Assembly: GCA_028282785.1 (NCBI GenBank)
Contig: JANQHE010000053.1
Location: 36,594 to 100,593, forward strand
Direction: 5' to 3'
Source: Bacteroidales bacterium
GTDB taxonomy: Bacteria > Bacteroidota > Bacteroidia > Bacteroidales > UBA12077
Length of the DNA: 64,000 nt
The translations under genes were made by a program, and so were the position numbers. How positions within the stretch are numbered: the first letter of the stretch is position 1; the number at the start of each line of letters is the position of its first letter. Of the stretch, positions 45,653 through 55,900 are shown piece by piece. The notes beneath the pieces are model-generated. The model was given only the letters and a program-made list of their open reading frames with translations, did no database searches and was not told where the DNA came from.

Positions 45653-46594
45653 ATGTATTCAAATTTGTCAAATTTTTCGGAAGATATCAATACCTCATTT
45701 ATTGTTATATTTTCAGTTATTAGCTTTTTCTTGATAGCAATTACGGTTACAATCATACTTTTTGTTATTAAATACCGTGAAAAGAAAAATCCGGTACCTA
45801 CTCCTATAGAAGGAAGCGTAATTCTGGAAATTATTTGGACAGTGATTCCATTGGGGTTAGTGATCGGGATGTTTTATTATGGTTGGATGGCTTGGATTCC
45901 AACAGTGTCGGATGCCCCGGAAGATGCAATCGAAGTAAAAACCACAGCTAGAATGTGGTCATGGTTGTTTGAATATGAAAATGGTAAAAAAACTGACACT
46001 TTATATGTTCCTGAAGGAAAGCCTGTTGAACTACAAATGACATCTCCTGATGTTCTGCATAGTTTGTATATTCCTGCTTATAGAATTAAAAGAGATATTA
46101 TTCCGGGCAGAGTAACAAATATTTGGTTTGAACCGAGAAAAACCGGGTCATACGACCTGTTTTGTGCAGAGTATTGTGGATTACAACATGCATTTATGAT
46201 AACTGAGGTAAAGGTGCTAACGCAGGAAGAGTTTGATGAATGGTACATTGATACTACTGCAGTTGTAAAAGCTGCTGCTACACCAGGAGCTGAAGGCTTG
46301 CAAATTTTAAGGATGAATGGTTGTATTGCTTGCCATTCATTAGATGGTTCAAAACTAGTTGGCCCAAGTTATAAAGGAATTTGGGGGCACGAAGTTGAGG
46401 TTGAAAAAGGAGGACAGAAGCAAACCTTACTTGTCGATGCGGAATATATTAGGAACTCTATTTATAACCCTGATGAGGAAATCGTTGTTGGATACAGTAA
46501 AGGTTTAATGAGGTCATATCAAGGCGAACTTACCGATGAAGATATTGATAAGATTATAGTTTATTTAGAGAGTTTATCGGATAAGAAAGAGTAA
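45653..46594 (+). CDS. ctaC: caa3 cytochrome c oxidase subunit II with fused cytochrome c
   Basis: A 313-residue protein with two N-terminal helices, a cupredoxin CuA domain and a C-terminal cytochrome c domain. The CuA ligands lie in CAEYCGLQHAFM from residue 170, with the early His in DVLHSLYIP. The heme c site is CIACH at about 224-228, with Met in KGLMRSY as likely axial ligand. It takes electrons from ActE or another cytochrome and passes them to subunit I. Its position last in the operon, after IV, is unusual: II is most often first. Confidence 0.96.
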   Translation: MYSNLSNFSEDINTSFIVIFSVISFFLIAITVTIILFVIKYREKKNPVPTPIEGSVILEIIWTVIPLGLVIGMFYYGWMAWIPTVSDAPEDAIEVKTTARMWSWLFEYENGKKTDTLYVPEGKPVELQMTSPDVLHSLYIPAYRIKRDIIPGRVTNIWFEPRKTGSYDLFCAEYCGLQHAFMITEVKVLTQEEFDEWYIDTTAVVKAAATPGAEGLQILRMNGCIACHSLDGSKLVGPSYKGIWGHEVEVEKGGQKQTLLVDAEYIRNSIYNPDEEIVVGYSKGLMRSYQGELTDEDIDKIIVYLESLSDKKE

Positions 46595-47052
46595 TCTTAA
46601 TCTCCTTTTTATCATTATACAAAAAGGAGCAAAAAAACCTGGACAAAATCCTGTTTGCCGAAAGGCAAGAACGCTTCAACCTGCTCTAAAGCAAAAAAGA
46701 TTTCTAGTCAAAAATAGGCAGGCCCTTTTTTCAGAATTCTAGTTTTTGTTTTATTCACACATTGCATGGCTTGCAATTTTGTCTTGCTCATGCACTATAA
46801 AAGCGTAAACCAGTAACCCGCATCTAATAATTCTGTGTTTAAAAATCAAGTAAAATTAAAGCAGCCTTCAGTCTCAAATACGGAAATTAAAGAAATGTAA
46901 AAAACGTCATGAGACGACTTGGGCTGCGCATGAAATCAAATTTGACGTTGATTTTAACAAAATGATTAGCAGCGGTGATTTGTTCACAGCCTTTTAGCTG
47001 TTCATAATTCTTTTTCTTTGTATGGCTGATAAAGAAAAAGATATGGAGTAAA
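46595..47052. other. Long intergenic region with hairpins, no convincing gene
   Basis: Between convergent ctaC and cyoE. It has a 9-bp hairpin CTCCTTTTT/AAAAAGGAG just after ctaC (46603-46630; no T-run), a TTGCC-GAAA-GGCAA hairpin near 46656, and a 10-bp inverted repeat CTTTTTCTTT/AAAGAAAAAG (47010-47040). Short ORFs cross it but resemble nothing. It looks like decayed or rearranged repeat DNA. Confidence 0.5.
47010..47040. repeat. 10-bp inverted repeat near the end of cyoE
   Basis: CTTTTTCTTT and AAAGAAAAAG are perfect inverted copies around an 11-nt loop, 12 bp past the cyoE stop. It may act as a transcription end or be part of a repeat. Confidence 0.5.
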
Positions 47053-47928
47053 CTAAAACAAACTATCAATAATAAGTAATCCCAAAACAATTATCATAAA
47101 AGCATTTATTTCGATAAATGCTTTTTTAAATTGAATAAATTTCTTGCTTTTAAATAGTATTTGATAGAAAGAAATACTTATGAATACATTTAATATTATC
47201 AATAATACAAAGAGAATTTGTGATTGTATGAACCCGAAATAAGCAAGTAGCATGGATGTTAATGATGTTGAAATAATCCATGCAAATAAAATTCTTTTAA
47301 TTTGGGCTTCTGAGAATAAACTATGAAATGTTCCCAGCCCGGCATTTTTATAATCTTCGGCATTTTTTATAAGTAACAACCAAAAATGTGGAATTTGCCA
47401 CATATAAATAAAAAATGAAATAAAAATAATTTGAGGGTCTAGCAAGTATGCTTCACCTGAACTCCATCCAATCAATAATGGGGTAACACCAGTTAATGAA
47501 CCAGGTATAACTGCAAAAACTGTTTTTTTCTTTAAAAGAGTATAAAGGCCGTTGTACCATAGCATATTTAACAGTCCTAAAATAGATGGAACGAATCCAG
47601 CCATGAAATAAAGAACCAGGAACCCTGCAATACTTAGAATTATTGAAATAATAAATCCATCAGTTGATGATATTAATTTCGAAGGGATTGGGCGATTCTT
47701 TGTTCGGTTCATCAAAGAATCGATGTTTCTTTCCTGAAATTGATTTAGAGCAGATGCTCCACCAGATAGAAGAAGTACTCCCAGGAAAATATATATTAGT
47801 TTAAAATCAATGTTCGATGTAGCAACAATATATCCGGTAATAGCTGAGAAAGATACAGCTAAAGAAACTCCCAAACGCATAAGTTTTGGGAGTGACCGGA
47901 TAGTTCTTATTGCTAAATTACTTTTCAA
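47053..47928 (-). CDS. cyoE: Protoheme IX farnesyltransferase (heme O synthase)
   Basis: A 291-residue UbiA-family membrane enzyme that adds farnesyl diphosphate to heme b, giving heme O for heme A-type oxidases. The aspartate-rich prenyl-binding motif NQFQERNIDSLMNRTKNRPIPS-type region (NxxxDxxxxRT) is seen at about 62-77, and the second motif in FHSLFSEA after WQIPHFWLLLIKNAEDYKNAG. It starts at a TTG overlapping the Sco stop by 4 bp; the next ATG (47880) would cut into helix 1. It serves the adjacent oxidase. Confidence 0.94.
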   Translation of the reverse strand: MKSNLAIRTIRSLPKLMRLGVSLAVSFSAITGYIVATSNIDFKLIYIFLGVLLLSGGASALNQFQERNIDSLMNRTKNRPIPSKLISSTDGFIISIILSIAGFLVLYFMAGFVPSILGLLNMLWYNGLYTLLKKKTVFAVIPGSLTGVTPLLIGWSSGEAYLLDPQIIFISFFIYMWQIPHFWLLLIKNAEDYKNAGLGTFHSLFSEAQIKRILFAWIISTSLTSMLLAYFGFIQSQILFVLLIILNVFISISFYQILFKSKKFIQFKKAFIEINAFMIIVLGLLIIDSLF

Positions 47929-48710
47929 CTTTTTACTTTCTTTGCCTTTCTTCTTCCGATCATTAACCCAATGAATACAAGTGCAGCAATAAACATTATG
48001 ATTGTTCCCGCAACTCTTGTTATGCTTAAAGTATAACTTTGCCCCTGCGGGTCGTAATTAAAACAATATTGCAATACCTTGTTGATCGTAGGTTTTGGCA
48101 AGCCTTGTTGAGCTTCAATTATTGCCATTTTTAAGTCAAACGGCAGAAAATCTAATCCATACAAATAGCGGGTAATCATTCCATCCGGACTAATAAGGAC
48201 TATTCCGGAAGGATGCGAAAAATCCAAGCCTATTTCCATATACCTGAAACCTACAGCCTCGGTTATTGCATCAATACTTTCTTGATCACCTGTTAAATAA
48301 ATCCAGTTATCAGCTTTCTCTTTTACAATATTATCAATGAAATTTTTCTTTTTCTTTTGTGCTCTATCTGGCGTATCTGTTACATCAAAGCTAATAGTTA
48401 GAATTTGATAATCCTTTCCAAGTTCCATATCAACTTTTTCTACAACCCGGGAAATTCCTTCTTGCAAAGGATTGCAAACTCCAGGACAGTTAAAGTATAC
48501 AAATGATAAAATGGTTGGTTTATCAATCAATTCTTTTAGGGTAACCTGTTTATTGACTTCGCTGTTAAAAATCAGGTCCAAAGGAATAGTGTCTCCTAAA
48601 TGTTCAATCCAACCAACTTCAACAATATCAGGATTAAGAGCTTGCTGTGCATTAAGATTAAATGTTGAAACAAGTATGGATGCAAAAAATAAAATGGCAA
48701 TTTTTCTCAT
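47925..48710 (-). CDS. SCO1/SenC-family copper chaperone for the oxidase
   Basis: A 261-residue protein with a signal peptide (cleavage near residue 22), a thioredoxin-like Sco domain and a C-terminal membrane helix before GRRKAKK. The copper-binding CPGVC (Cys75, Cys79) and the distal His in DFSHPSG are present. Sco proteins load or reduce the CuA site of subunit II. The ATG at 48710 is chosen because it gives a proper signal peptide; an upstream ATG at 48740 overlaps the previous gene. It is coupled to cyoE. Confidence 0.93.
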   Translation of the reverse strand: MRKIAILFFASILVSTFNLNAQQALNPDIVEVGWIEHLGDTIPLDLIFNSEVNKQVTLKELIDKPTILSFVYFNCPGVCNPLQEGISRVVEKVDMELGKDYQILTISFDVTDTPDRAQKKKKNFIDNIVKEKADNWIYLTGDQESIDAITEAVGFRYMEIGLDFSHPSGIVLISPDGMITRYLYGLDFLPFDLKMAIIEAQQGLPKPTINKVLQYCFNYDPQGQSYTLSITRVAGTIIMFIAALVFIGLMIGRRKAKKVKS

Positions 48711-48720
48711 TTTAAATAAT

Positions 48721-49107
48721 CTATAAGATTCCTGGTTCATTTTCGGCTTTTTGATAAATACCCGCGATCATTAAAGCGCCTCCCATAAGTGCCATATCCT
48801 TTAATAATGCAAACATGGCTATCATACGAGTCGTATCTTCAAATAGCTGCGGTATATGAATTGCAACAATGAAAATGAATAAGAGTAAAGCTAAAAGTAA
48901 ACATGAAAGCTTTATGTACTTTTTAAATATAATGCTAATACTGGCTGCAATTAAAGCAATCCCGGTTAGTACAATGGTGAAGCTGGTCCCAGGAATAAAA
49001 GAATTTAACATTCCTGTAAAAAAATCAACCATAATAAAATGGTTTAATCCAAAAACTGCGAAAGGCAGTGCGAATAATATTCGTCCAACAGTTGTAAGAT
49101 TTTTCAT
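48721..49107 (-). CDS. DoxX-like four-helix membrane protein
   Basis: A 128-residue integral membrane protein with four helices. The first contains GRILFALPFAVFGLNHFIM, which resembles DoxX/DoxD-like proteins. Biochemical function is not known. It lies 10 bp before the Sco gene and in the same operon, so a role near the oxidase or in copper/redox handling is possible (inference). Confidence 0.75.
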   Translation of the reverse strand: MKNLTTVGRILFALPFAVFGLNHFIMVDFFTGMLNSFIPGTSFTIVLTGIALIAASISIIFKKYIKLSCLLLALLLFIFIVAIHIPQLFEDTTRMIAMFALLKDMALMGGALMIAGIYQKAENEPGIL

Positions 49108-49140
49108 ATGATATATTTTAAATTGATTTCGTTTAAGAAA

Positions 49141-49494
49141 TTATTCAGTTAAAACATGATGTTCTTTAGCCTCATAACCAAGCTCAATAATAGCCTCTTT
49201 AACTTTAGTTATGTCAACTTTTGTAGAATCTAATTCAACCATTGCAATACCTTTTTCGTGATCGGCTTTTGAAGCATATACCCCGTCAAATTCGTCAAGT
49301 GTTTTTTGGACCGCATTCTCACAACCGGTACAGGTCATTCCTTCAATGTTTAATTCAATTTTTTGAACGTTTGCTAAAATTTCTTGAGTAGGTTCTTCTG
49401 CAACAGGTTCAACTTCTTGTGCAGTTTCTTTTGGAGCATTTTGACATGCAAATGCTAACACTAAAACCGGAATAATTAAAATTTTAAGTTTCAT
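49141..49494 (-). CDS. Heavy-metal-associated (HMA) domain lipoprotein
   Basis: A 117-residue lipoprotein (lipobox LAFAC, Cys17) with an acidic linker rich in Glu and Pro and then an HMA domain. The metal site GMTCTGC is at about 52-58. The HMA fold binds Cu(I) or a similar ion. At 33 bp from the DoxX-like gene and upstream of the Sco gene, it may bring copper to the oxidase assembly pathway in the periplasm (inference). Confidence 0.88.
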   Translation of the reverse strand: MKLKILIIPVLVLAFACQNAPKETAQEVEPVAEEPTQEILANVQKIELNIEGMTCTGCENAVQKTLDEFDGVYASKADHEKGIAMVELDSTKVDITKVKEAIIELGYEAKEHHVLTE

Positions 49495-49620
49495 AAGGCT
49501 TAATTTAGGGTTTTAAGTACTAAAATCAGTTACTAAATGTATTAAAAATACAATATAAATCAAAGAAAGTTCAACGATCTCTTTCTTAAAACCGAGTAAA
49601 TGAGATTGGCTACTAGTTTG

Positions 49621-50691
49621 TTAATTAGTTGAATTTATTTTAGTTGTGAAGGTTTTCCAAAGTTTAAGGTGAAATTCATAACTATTATTATCTTTTAGTA
49701 TTTGTTTTCCAGCTTTTAATTCATCATTTGGATTTTTGCGGTATTGGATTTCCCGGTCATGTAAATATTTCCCTTCCGGATGAAATTGTATACCTAAAAC
49801 ATTAGGGTATTTTTTATGTGCTATAGCCTCAATTATTTTTCCATCCATAGATGTCGCAATTACCTTAAGGTTCATTCCTAAGTTTTCAATTGCCTGGTGA
49901 TGATTACTATAAATAAGAGGAGTAAGGTTGTTTTTATAATCACCAACTATTGGTTTTGGATTGGTAATATTTATTTGATGAAAATTTCCTGAAAACAATG
50001 TTGAATCATTAACCAGGTTATTGTTGTAATTTCTGTGTTGAATATTATTCTCGGTTGCCAAAACTTCTTCAACCAGTTTTAAATTGTAGACTTCACTTGG
50101 AATATCCTGAATCATGGTTCCACCTGTTGCAATGTTCATTGTTTGCATTCCCAGGCAAATAGCATAAACAGTGTAACCTGGATTTTTCTCTAAAAGAGGT
50201 TCGTAATTTTTATTTTGTGAGCCCCCAAGCAGGTGAAATAAAAACGAGGCTTCAAAATAATGTCGATAAGGGTCGGTCATTCTGGTTAATAAACTCATTT
50301 GTTCTCCATAGATTGCAGGCGGTAGGTCTGGTCCTCCGAAAAATATAATTCCAGTACTTTTTAAAAAAATATCATTAAAAACCTGAGAGCAGGCGTTATC
50401 TTGATATAATTTTGACGGATCAATATCTTCCTTAATTTCAACTAGTTGTATGTTTTTTGTATTATTCTTTAGTAAAAAGTCATGAGAGTTTTTATAATCG
50501 TAAGTTTCTTTTTCGTGATAAATACCCAGAATATGAAAATCTTCGATTTCAACAATCTTTTTATCGATTAAATTAGTAAAAAGCTCTAAATTGTATTTAG
50601 TTGGATGAACCAAAACAATTTTATTGTTCTGAGCAAATAGTTTTATCGAGAATAAAACAGCTACGATTATTAATATGATTTTTTTTCTCAT
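49621..50691 (-). CDS. Secreted class I glutamine amidotransferase-like hydrolase
   Basis: A 356-residue protein with a Sec signal peptide (ending IKLFAQN) and a peptidase C26/GATase1 fold. The nucleophile is the Cys in YAICLGMQTMN; the His-Glu pair is in GIQFHPEGKY. The early FGGPDLPPAIYGE matches gamma-glutamyl-GABA hydrolase-type enzymes. A periplasmic gamma-glutamyl hydrolase is a fair guess, but glutaminase-type activity is not shown. It stands alone. Confidence 0.8.
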   Translation of the reverse strand: MRKKIILIIVAVLFSIKLFAQNNKIVLVHPTKYNLELFTNLIDKKIVEIEDFHILGIYHEKETYDYKNSHDFLLKNNTKNIQLVEIKEDIDPSKLYQDNACSQVFNDIFLKSTGIIFFGGPDLPPAIYGEQMSLLTRMTDPYRHYFEASFLFHLLGGSQNKNYEPLLEKNPGYTVYAICLGMQTMNIATGGTMIQDIPSEVYNLKLVEEVLATENNIQHRNYNNNLVNDSTLFSGNFHQINITNPKPIVGDYKNNLTPLIYSNHHQAIENLGMNLKVIATSMDGKIIEAIAHKKYPNVLGIQFHPEGKYLHDREIQYRKNPNDELKAGKQILKDNNSYEFHLKLWKTFTTKINSTN

Positions 50692-50778
50692 GATGTTATT
50701 GATTATAATAAGTTTTATAAAAATAAAAAATCCCTGGACATTACGGTCAGAGATTTAAAATTTATTTACTATCTTAGT

Positions 50779-51747
50779 TTATAACATCATTTTAGGTATT
50801 CCAACATAATAGAGATCAAAACCTCCCAATCCTCCAGGTCTGTTAGAAGAAAATAGCATCACATCGTTTATATAATTATCTAAATAAATACAAATTGGTC
50901 TATATTCATCATATTCAGTATTAATTTCTTCTCCAAAATTTATAGGGTCAGACCATATTCCATTATTATATATTGAATAATAAAGGTCAAATCCGCCAAA
51001 TCCACCATCTCTATCAGAAGCAAATATCATTAAATTTCCATTTATATAGGGACATTTGTCATCAGAAGAACTATTTAAATTGTCAATTGTATTCCAGGCA
51101 GGAATTTCTTCTGTTTCAAGCCAATTAATTATTGAACTGGAAAGTTCAACATAGTATAAATCATAATTTCCATCTTTATCGGAACAGAAAAACATTTCAT
51201 CTAAATATCTGGTAAACGTGGGATAAGCTTCATTATATTCCGTATTTAATTTATCAAGCCGGGCAGGATCACCCCAAGAGCTATCCCAGGCATATTGCGT
51301 TATATAGTTTATATCTAAATTTCCATTGGAGTCTGAGGCGTAAAAAAATATTTCATATAAATAATCTTTGCTGAATAAAGAATTAGGCCCAAATTCATTA
51401 AAAGAAGTATTTATTTTGTCAAATGCATTATCATAATAACTATTACTCGTATTTGATGCTATAAAATATGCTTTATTTGAGATTTGATCAAAATAATACT
51501 CTGCATAAAAATTGATAATGTCGAATTCTTCTCCCTGGGTATTTCTGTTTGATGAAAAAATATAGGTAAAGTTTTGTTTAAGGTATCCATAAGAGGAATT
51601 ATAATCATCATATTCTGAATTTATACTTTCAAAATTTATGGGAGATGTTGAAAAATATCCTTCTATTATCTCACAATCTTCTGAGCAAGAATTTAATATT
51701 AAAGCTAAGCCTAACACAATAATGACTAAATGGTTTAATGATTTCAT
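50779..51747 (-). CDS. Lipoprotein with PD40/TolB-like beta-propeller repeats
   Basis: A 322-residue lipoprotein (lipobox ILNSC). Repeats of the type FASDRDGGFGGFDLYYS and FSSNRPGGLGGFDLYYVG recur along the chain, with looser copies FFCSDKDGNYDLYYV and FYASDSNGNLDINY. This is the PD40/WD40-like repeat common in Bacteroidota surface proteins, often with an OmpA domain that is missing here. The ATG at 51747 gives the usual signal peptide; an ATG at 51771 and a TTG at 51777 also lie in frame. Partner unknown. Confidence 0.85.
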   Translation of the reverse strand: MKSLNHLVIIVLGLALILNSCSEDCEIIEGYFSTSPINFESINSEYDDYNSSYGYLKQNFTYIFSSNRNTQGEEFDIINFYAEYYFDQISNKAYFIASNTSNSYYDNAFDKINTSFNEFGPNSLFSKDYLYEIFFYASDSNGNLDINYITQYAWDSSWGDPARLDKLNTEYNEAYPTFTRYLDEMFFCSDKDGNYDLYYVELSSSIINWLETEEIPAWNTIDNLNSSSDDKCPYINGNLMIFASDRDGGFGGFDLYYSIYNNGIWSDPINFGEEINTEYDEYRPICIYLDNYINDVMLFSSNRPGGLGGFDLYYVGIPKMML

Positions 51748-51889
51748 AATTACAATATTTTTATTATTCATGCCCAACTAATTGATGTGTATTAAGCTTT
51801 AAAGGTTGCTTAAAATAAATTATTAAAAAACCCGGAAAGTTGATTCCGGGCTGTAAGAGATATATTGTAAAACAAAATTCGTAGTAAAA

Positions 51890-52171
51890 TTAATATTTGT
51901 TTCTAGGTCTTCTTTGCCTTCCTCCTTCTTCACGTTCGTTTGCTTGTTTAACAACAATTTGTCTTCCATCTATTTCAACTCCGTTTAAGTCTTCAATGGC
52001 ACGTAGAGCATCGTCATCATTTGGCATTTCTACAAATCCAAAGCCTTTTGAGCGTTTGGTTTCGCGATCAAAAATAATTTTTGCTGAAGAAACTTCACCG
52101 TATTCTCCAAAAATTTCCTGCAATTTTTCACTTTGAACTTTATAGTTCAAGTTTGCGATAAAAATGTTCAT
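51890..52171 (-). CDS. Small RRM-domain RNA-binding protein
   Basis: A 93-residue protein that is essentially one RNA-recognition motif. RNP2 is MNIFIANLNY at the N-terminus, and RNP1 is RSKGFGFVEM at about 41-50. A short basic tail follows (EGGRQRRPRNKY). Such proteins bind single-stranded RNA and often respond to cold or stress in Bacteroidota and cyanobacteria. Single gene. Confidence 0.94.
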   Translation of the reverse strand: MNIFIANLNYKVQSEKLQEIFGEYGEVSSAKIIFDRETKRSKGFGFVEMPNDDDALRAIEDLNGVEIDGRQIVVKQANEREEGGRQRRPRNKY

Positions 52172-52354
52172 AGTAATAAAAAAAGTTTAATAAATAATAG
52201 TTGTTTTAGGCGAGTAAAAAATATAGAATGAACATGTCATACTTAACTTAATGCTCAGCTTATAACATATCAAATATACATGAATTTAAACTTAAATTCC
52301 ACTCTGTGTATAAAAATTATTCGTTAATTTTAATTAATAATCAATGAGATATAA

Positions 52355-52913
52355 TTAAAGTTGAGATAAAGTATCACCTTCAGGTTTTAATATTGAGTAA
52401 ATATAACAGTCCTGAATTATGTTACTTTTTACCAGTGATTTTTTTGGTTTCTCCCGGCCTCTATTTAGTAGATTACCTTTCTCTTTCATAGGAATTTGTT
52501 TAGAAAAATACCCTTCGTCAAATCCAATACCGCCGGCAAAGATATCTCCCCATCTCTTTTTCCCATAGACGCACGCAAATTATGAACCATATGCCGAATT
52601 GGATGATAACGCTTATGACCCAATTGACACTGGATTTATTTTGTTGCAGAACTTTTTTTGTTGGCAGTTAAAAGGAGTATAGTTATAATCCAGTATAGAA
52701 ATGGTAGTTTTAATTTATGCATTACTTTACCACGCTTTAGAGTAATTCTTGTTTTGCATGGCTTACATACATATTGTCCCTTGTCTTTTTCCAATAATGA
52801 TCTTTTCCTCCATATTTAGGGCAGGTAACTCCTACATGACCCCTATATTCTCTGAATTTTTCCTTACAAATTAGTTCATCGGGGAATTTTTCAATGAAAT
52901 TTATTAACGACAT
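52355..52913 (-). pseudogene. Broken IS1595-type transposase
   Basis: The first part (ATG 52913) reads MSLINFIEKFPDELICKEKFREYRG and a zinc-ribbon start VTCPKYGGKDHYWKK, then stops near 52737. Beyond a gap, other frames continue with QLGHKRYHPIRHMVHNLRASMGKRDG and, in a further frame, IGFDEGYFSKQI, which carries the first catalytic Asp of the DDE domain. These pieces, in order, are characteristic of IS1595-group transposases. Frameshifts and an internal deletion have broken it; the second ribbon cysteine (C to Y) is also lost. Confidence 0.75.
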
Positions 52914-52988
52914 AAATTGTTTTTTTAGCAAAAACAATAAATTAGGTAAACAGGCGGATATTGATTTTTTATTTTTCCCCACAACTAT

Positions 52989-55900
52989 TTAAAGTGATCC
53001 AAGATTGACTTCTACCTCTTTGTTAATACACATATTCTCAGATGAACGTTTGATTTGTAATAAGAATGTTTCTAATTTAGACTCAATTATTTGAGGAAAT
53101 CCCTGCCCATCGCATTCAATTGTCAAAAATGGAATTTCAGTTTTTTCAGTTAAGTTCTCAGGAATTAAGTAAGGTATTCTTAACTCATCTTTGATTTCTT
53201 TCTTGCTTCCTAAATTCATATTAGGTGAACAAATAGCTTCAGCTACCCTGGTTTGTAAACATCCAAAGGGCCCAATATTTATTATTCCGGCAAATTTTTC
53301 ATATCCATAAGCGAGTGCTGTTCCTAATGTTAATGCTGGTTCTCCAGTAGATTCAAGAGGTAGGGCATGTAAACTATGTTTTACAATATTGTATACGGAA
53401 ATGTGATCTTTACTGATAAAACCAGTTTTTAAAAGAATATTTTTATATTTTTTCTCAATTTGACTTATAAATTGTTCTCGTAATAACCTACCAATTTTTT
53501 TAGGAAAAGATATTTCAGGGTTGAAAACGTTTTTTCTCCATGCATAATCAATATATTTTACCCACTCTGAAATATATGAATCTTTTAAAATAAACCCATG
53601 TTTCCCAAAGTAATGGTTTAAATAGTTATGTGCAAATTGATTATGCCTCACAAATATTTCACCTGTTAAAGCGATTTGTCTGAAATTAGATATAGGGTAT
53701 TTGAAGTAGATACTCTTTTCGATGTTGTTGCTAAACAGTTTTAGCGCATTTTTAAGATTTTTAAAATCTGCCGCAATATTTTTCTCAAGTAAAGAAAGCT
53801 GATTGTTAAATATTTTTAGTCCTTCATCACTATCTATAGCGTTTGCTAGAATACCCGATCTAACATCCTCTAAAACATCGTTTAAAATGACTGACTTAAT
53901 TGAACGAATTAAAAATTTGTTGGAAAAACCCACATATCCCTCTTCAGATGTAAGAATTAAAACCGCAACATTTTTAATTTTTTCTTTTTTAATTATATTT
54001 TTCAAGACTACCGGATATTGACCAACTCTACAAGCACCGCTACCTCCAATCATTAAAACTACTGTCTTTTTTTCACCTCTTCGATTTTTCTTAAGATAAT
54101 TCATCATTGAACCAGCAGATAAAATAATTGGCAAGCATTCTTTGCCGGTTGTAAAATTTAAACCGACATTTAGATCCTCCTCTGTGATCTGAGGTAATGA
54201 TTTAGCGTTATACCCTAAGCTTTTCATACTTGCAGCAAAAAGCCTTGATGCCATGTAACCCATTGCTGGTATTACTATTTCGACTTCTCCATCTTTTAGA
54301 TCAGAATAATTACCATAAGAATCGACAAATTCTAATGTTCCGGATTGATTAGAAATACTGGCAGGCCGAAATAGGTCCATCTTCTTTAATGATGGATTAT
54401 TCTTTAACTTTCTATAGTTTTTAACCACATCTATAAATGCGTCGATTCGGGTATTTATCCCTGCATCAGCTGTATGTTTATCAAGCTCTAAAGTAAGGTT
54501 TGGTTTCAAACCCATAATATCTCTAAATTGTGGAATAATCATTGAATCAGGGCCACAAGAAAAATTCGTAATGTAAACGGGAAATAATTGATTATGCCTT
54601 TTAATAAACTTGGCAGCTCGCAATATTCTTTTTCCGGCCTCCCATGACTGATAAGAGTCTATTGTTTCATTGGAATTGTCAATGATATCATAAGGAATTA
54701 CCTTATATCCTAAAGATGCTAGTTTTTTAGGAATGCCCATATTAGCCATTTCTGAAAATGCATTATAATCTCGTCCAATTAATACAATGGCTGTTTCATT
54801 GGGATTACTTTCTAAATTTTCGATGAGAGATTTTCCCAAAGTATATAATTCCTGTTCAACCTTTTCTTGATATGAGACTGCAGCATCAAATGCTCTATTT
54901 ATTATAGTTTTATTCGAAATCCCTATTTTTTCGCCAATATCTATGAAAACTTTCTTCTGATGATTATATCCTTTAATGAAATTTAAATAAGGATTGATAA
55001 GGGTTTCTCTTTTAATTTTATTTTTGAATGCTTGATAAAGAATATTTGATTCCTTATTCACAAATACACAAGTTGCACAAGTACCTTTTGAGTCTTTTTC
55101 AGATCCTTTAACCGGCATTTCATATATTTGCGGTATAAAAAAGTAATCTGGCTGCTTTGAGATTAGATCAGCAAAGAGATTATGTGCTAATTCAACAGGA
55201 TAACAAAATGAAGAGTAGAGATTATCATTATTACATTTACTTTTATTATCCGGAAGTAAAACCTGAAAACCTAATTTTCTAAAAAAAGTGTAAAATAATG
55301 GGAATAATCTGTTTTGCGTAAATGACTTATTAAAACCTATAGACTTACCAGTATTTAATAAAGATTTGACATGATTAAGTGCAAAAATACGCTCCATTCG
55401 GTCTTTAACGAAATCTTTTTCTTCCCATTCATTTTCAATAGTATCGAGTTTGTTATAGTACTTATTGCATGCACCTCCAAATGGAATTAGCTTATCTTTT
55501 ATACTAAATACATTGATGGTACATTTTCGATTACATTTGTTTGTCCTATCATTGCATATAAAGGATTTTTTCAATGCAATCTTTGTATCTAATAATGATT
55601 CAAAACTAAATGAATCTTTTTTGGTATTTCCAATTTCAATGTCCTCAAAAACTTTAAGAGCAGCACCATAAGCTCCCATAAGTCCGGGAAATGGAGGTAC
55701 GATTATTTCTTTATCTGTAACAGCAGCCATTGCAATAGGGATTGATTTATTGTAGGAAACACCTCCTTGCATAAATATTTTCTTGCCGATTTGTCTTTTT
55801 CCTTTAACACGATTAGCATAGTTAAGGCAAATAGAGTAAACTAAACCAGCTGATATATCTTCTTTGCTGAAGCCTTCTTGAATGGCTCTTTTTATATCAG

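Noticed and set aside
46887..47090. 67-residue minus-strand ORF before the end of cyoE
   Set aside because: It overlaps the cyoE 3' end in another frame, includes a low-complexity Lys/Phe hairpin region, and has no plausible leader or homology.
53803..54021. Plus-strand ORF inside the activase gene
   Set aside because: It is contained in the conserved coding sequence of the opposite strand and has no motif support.
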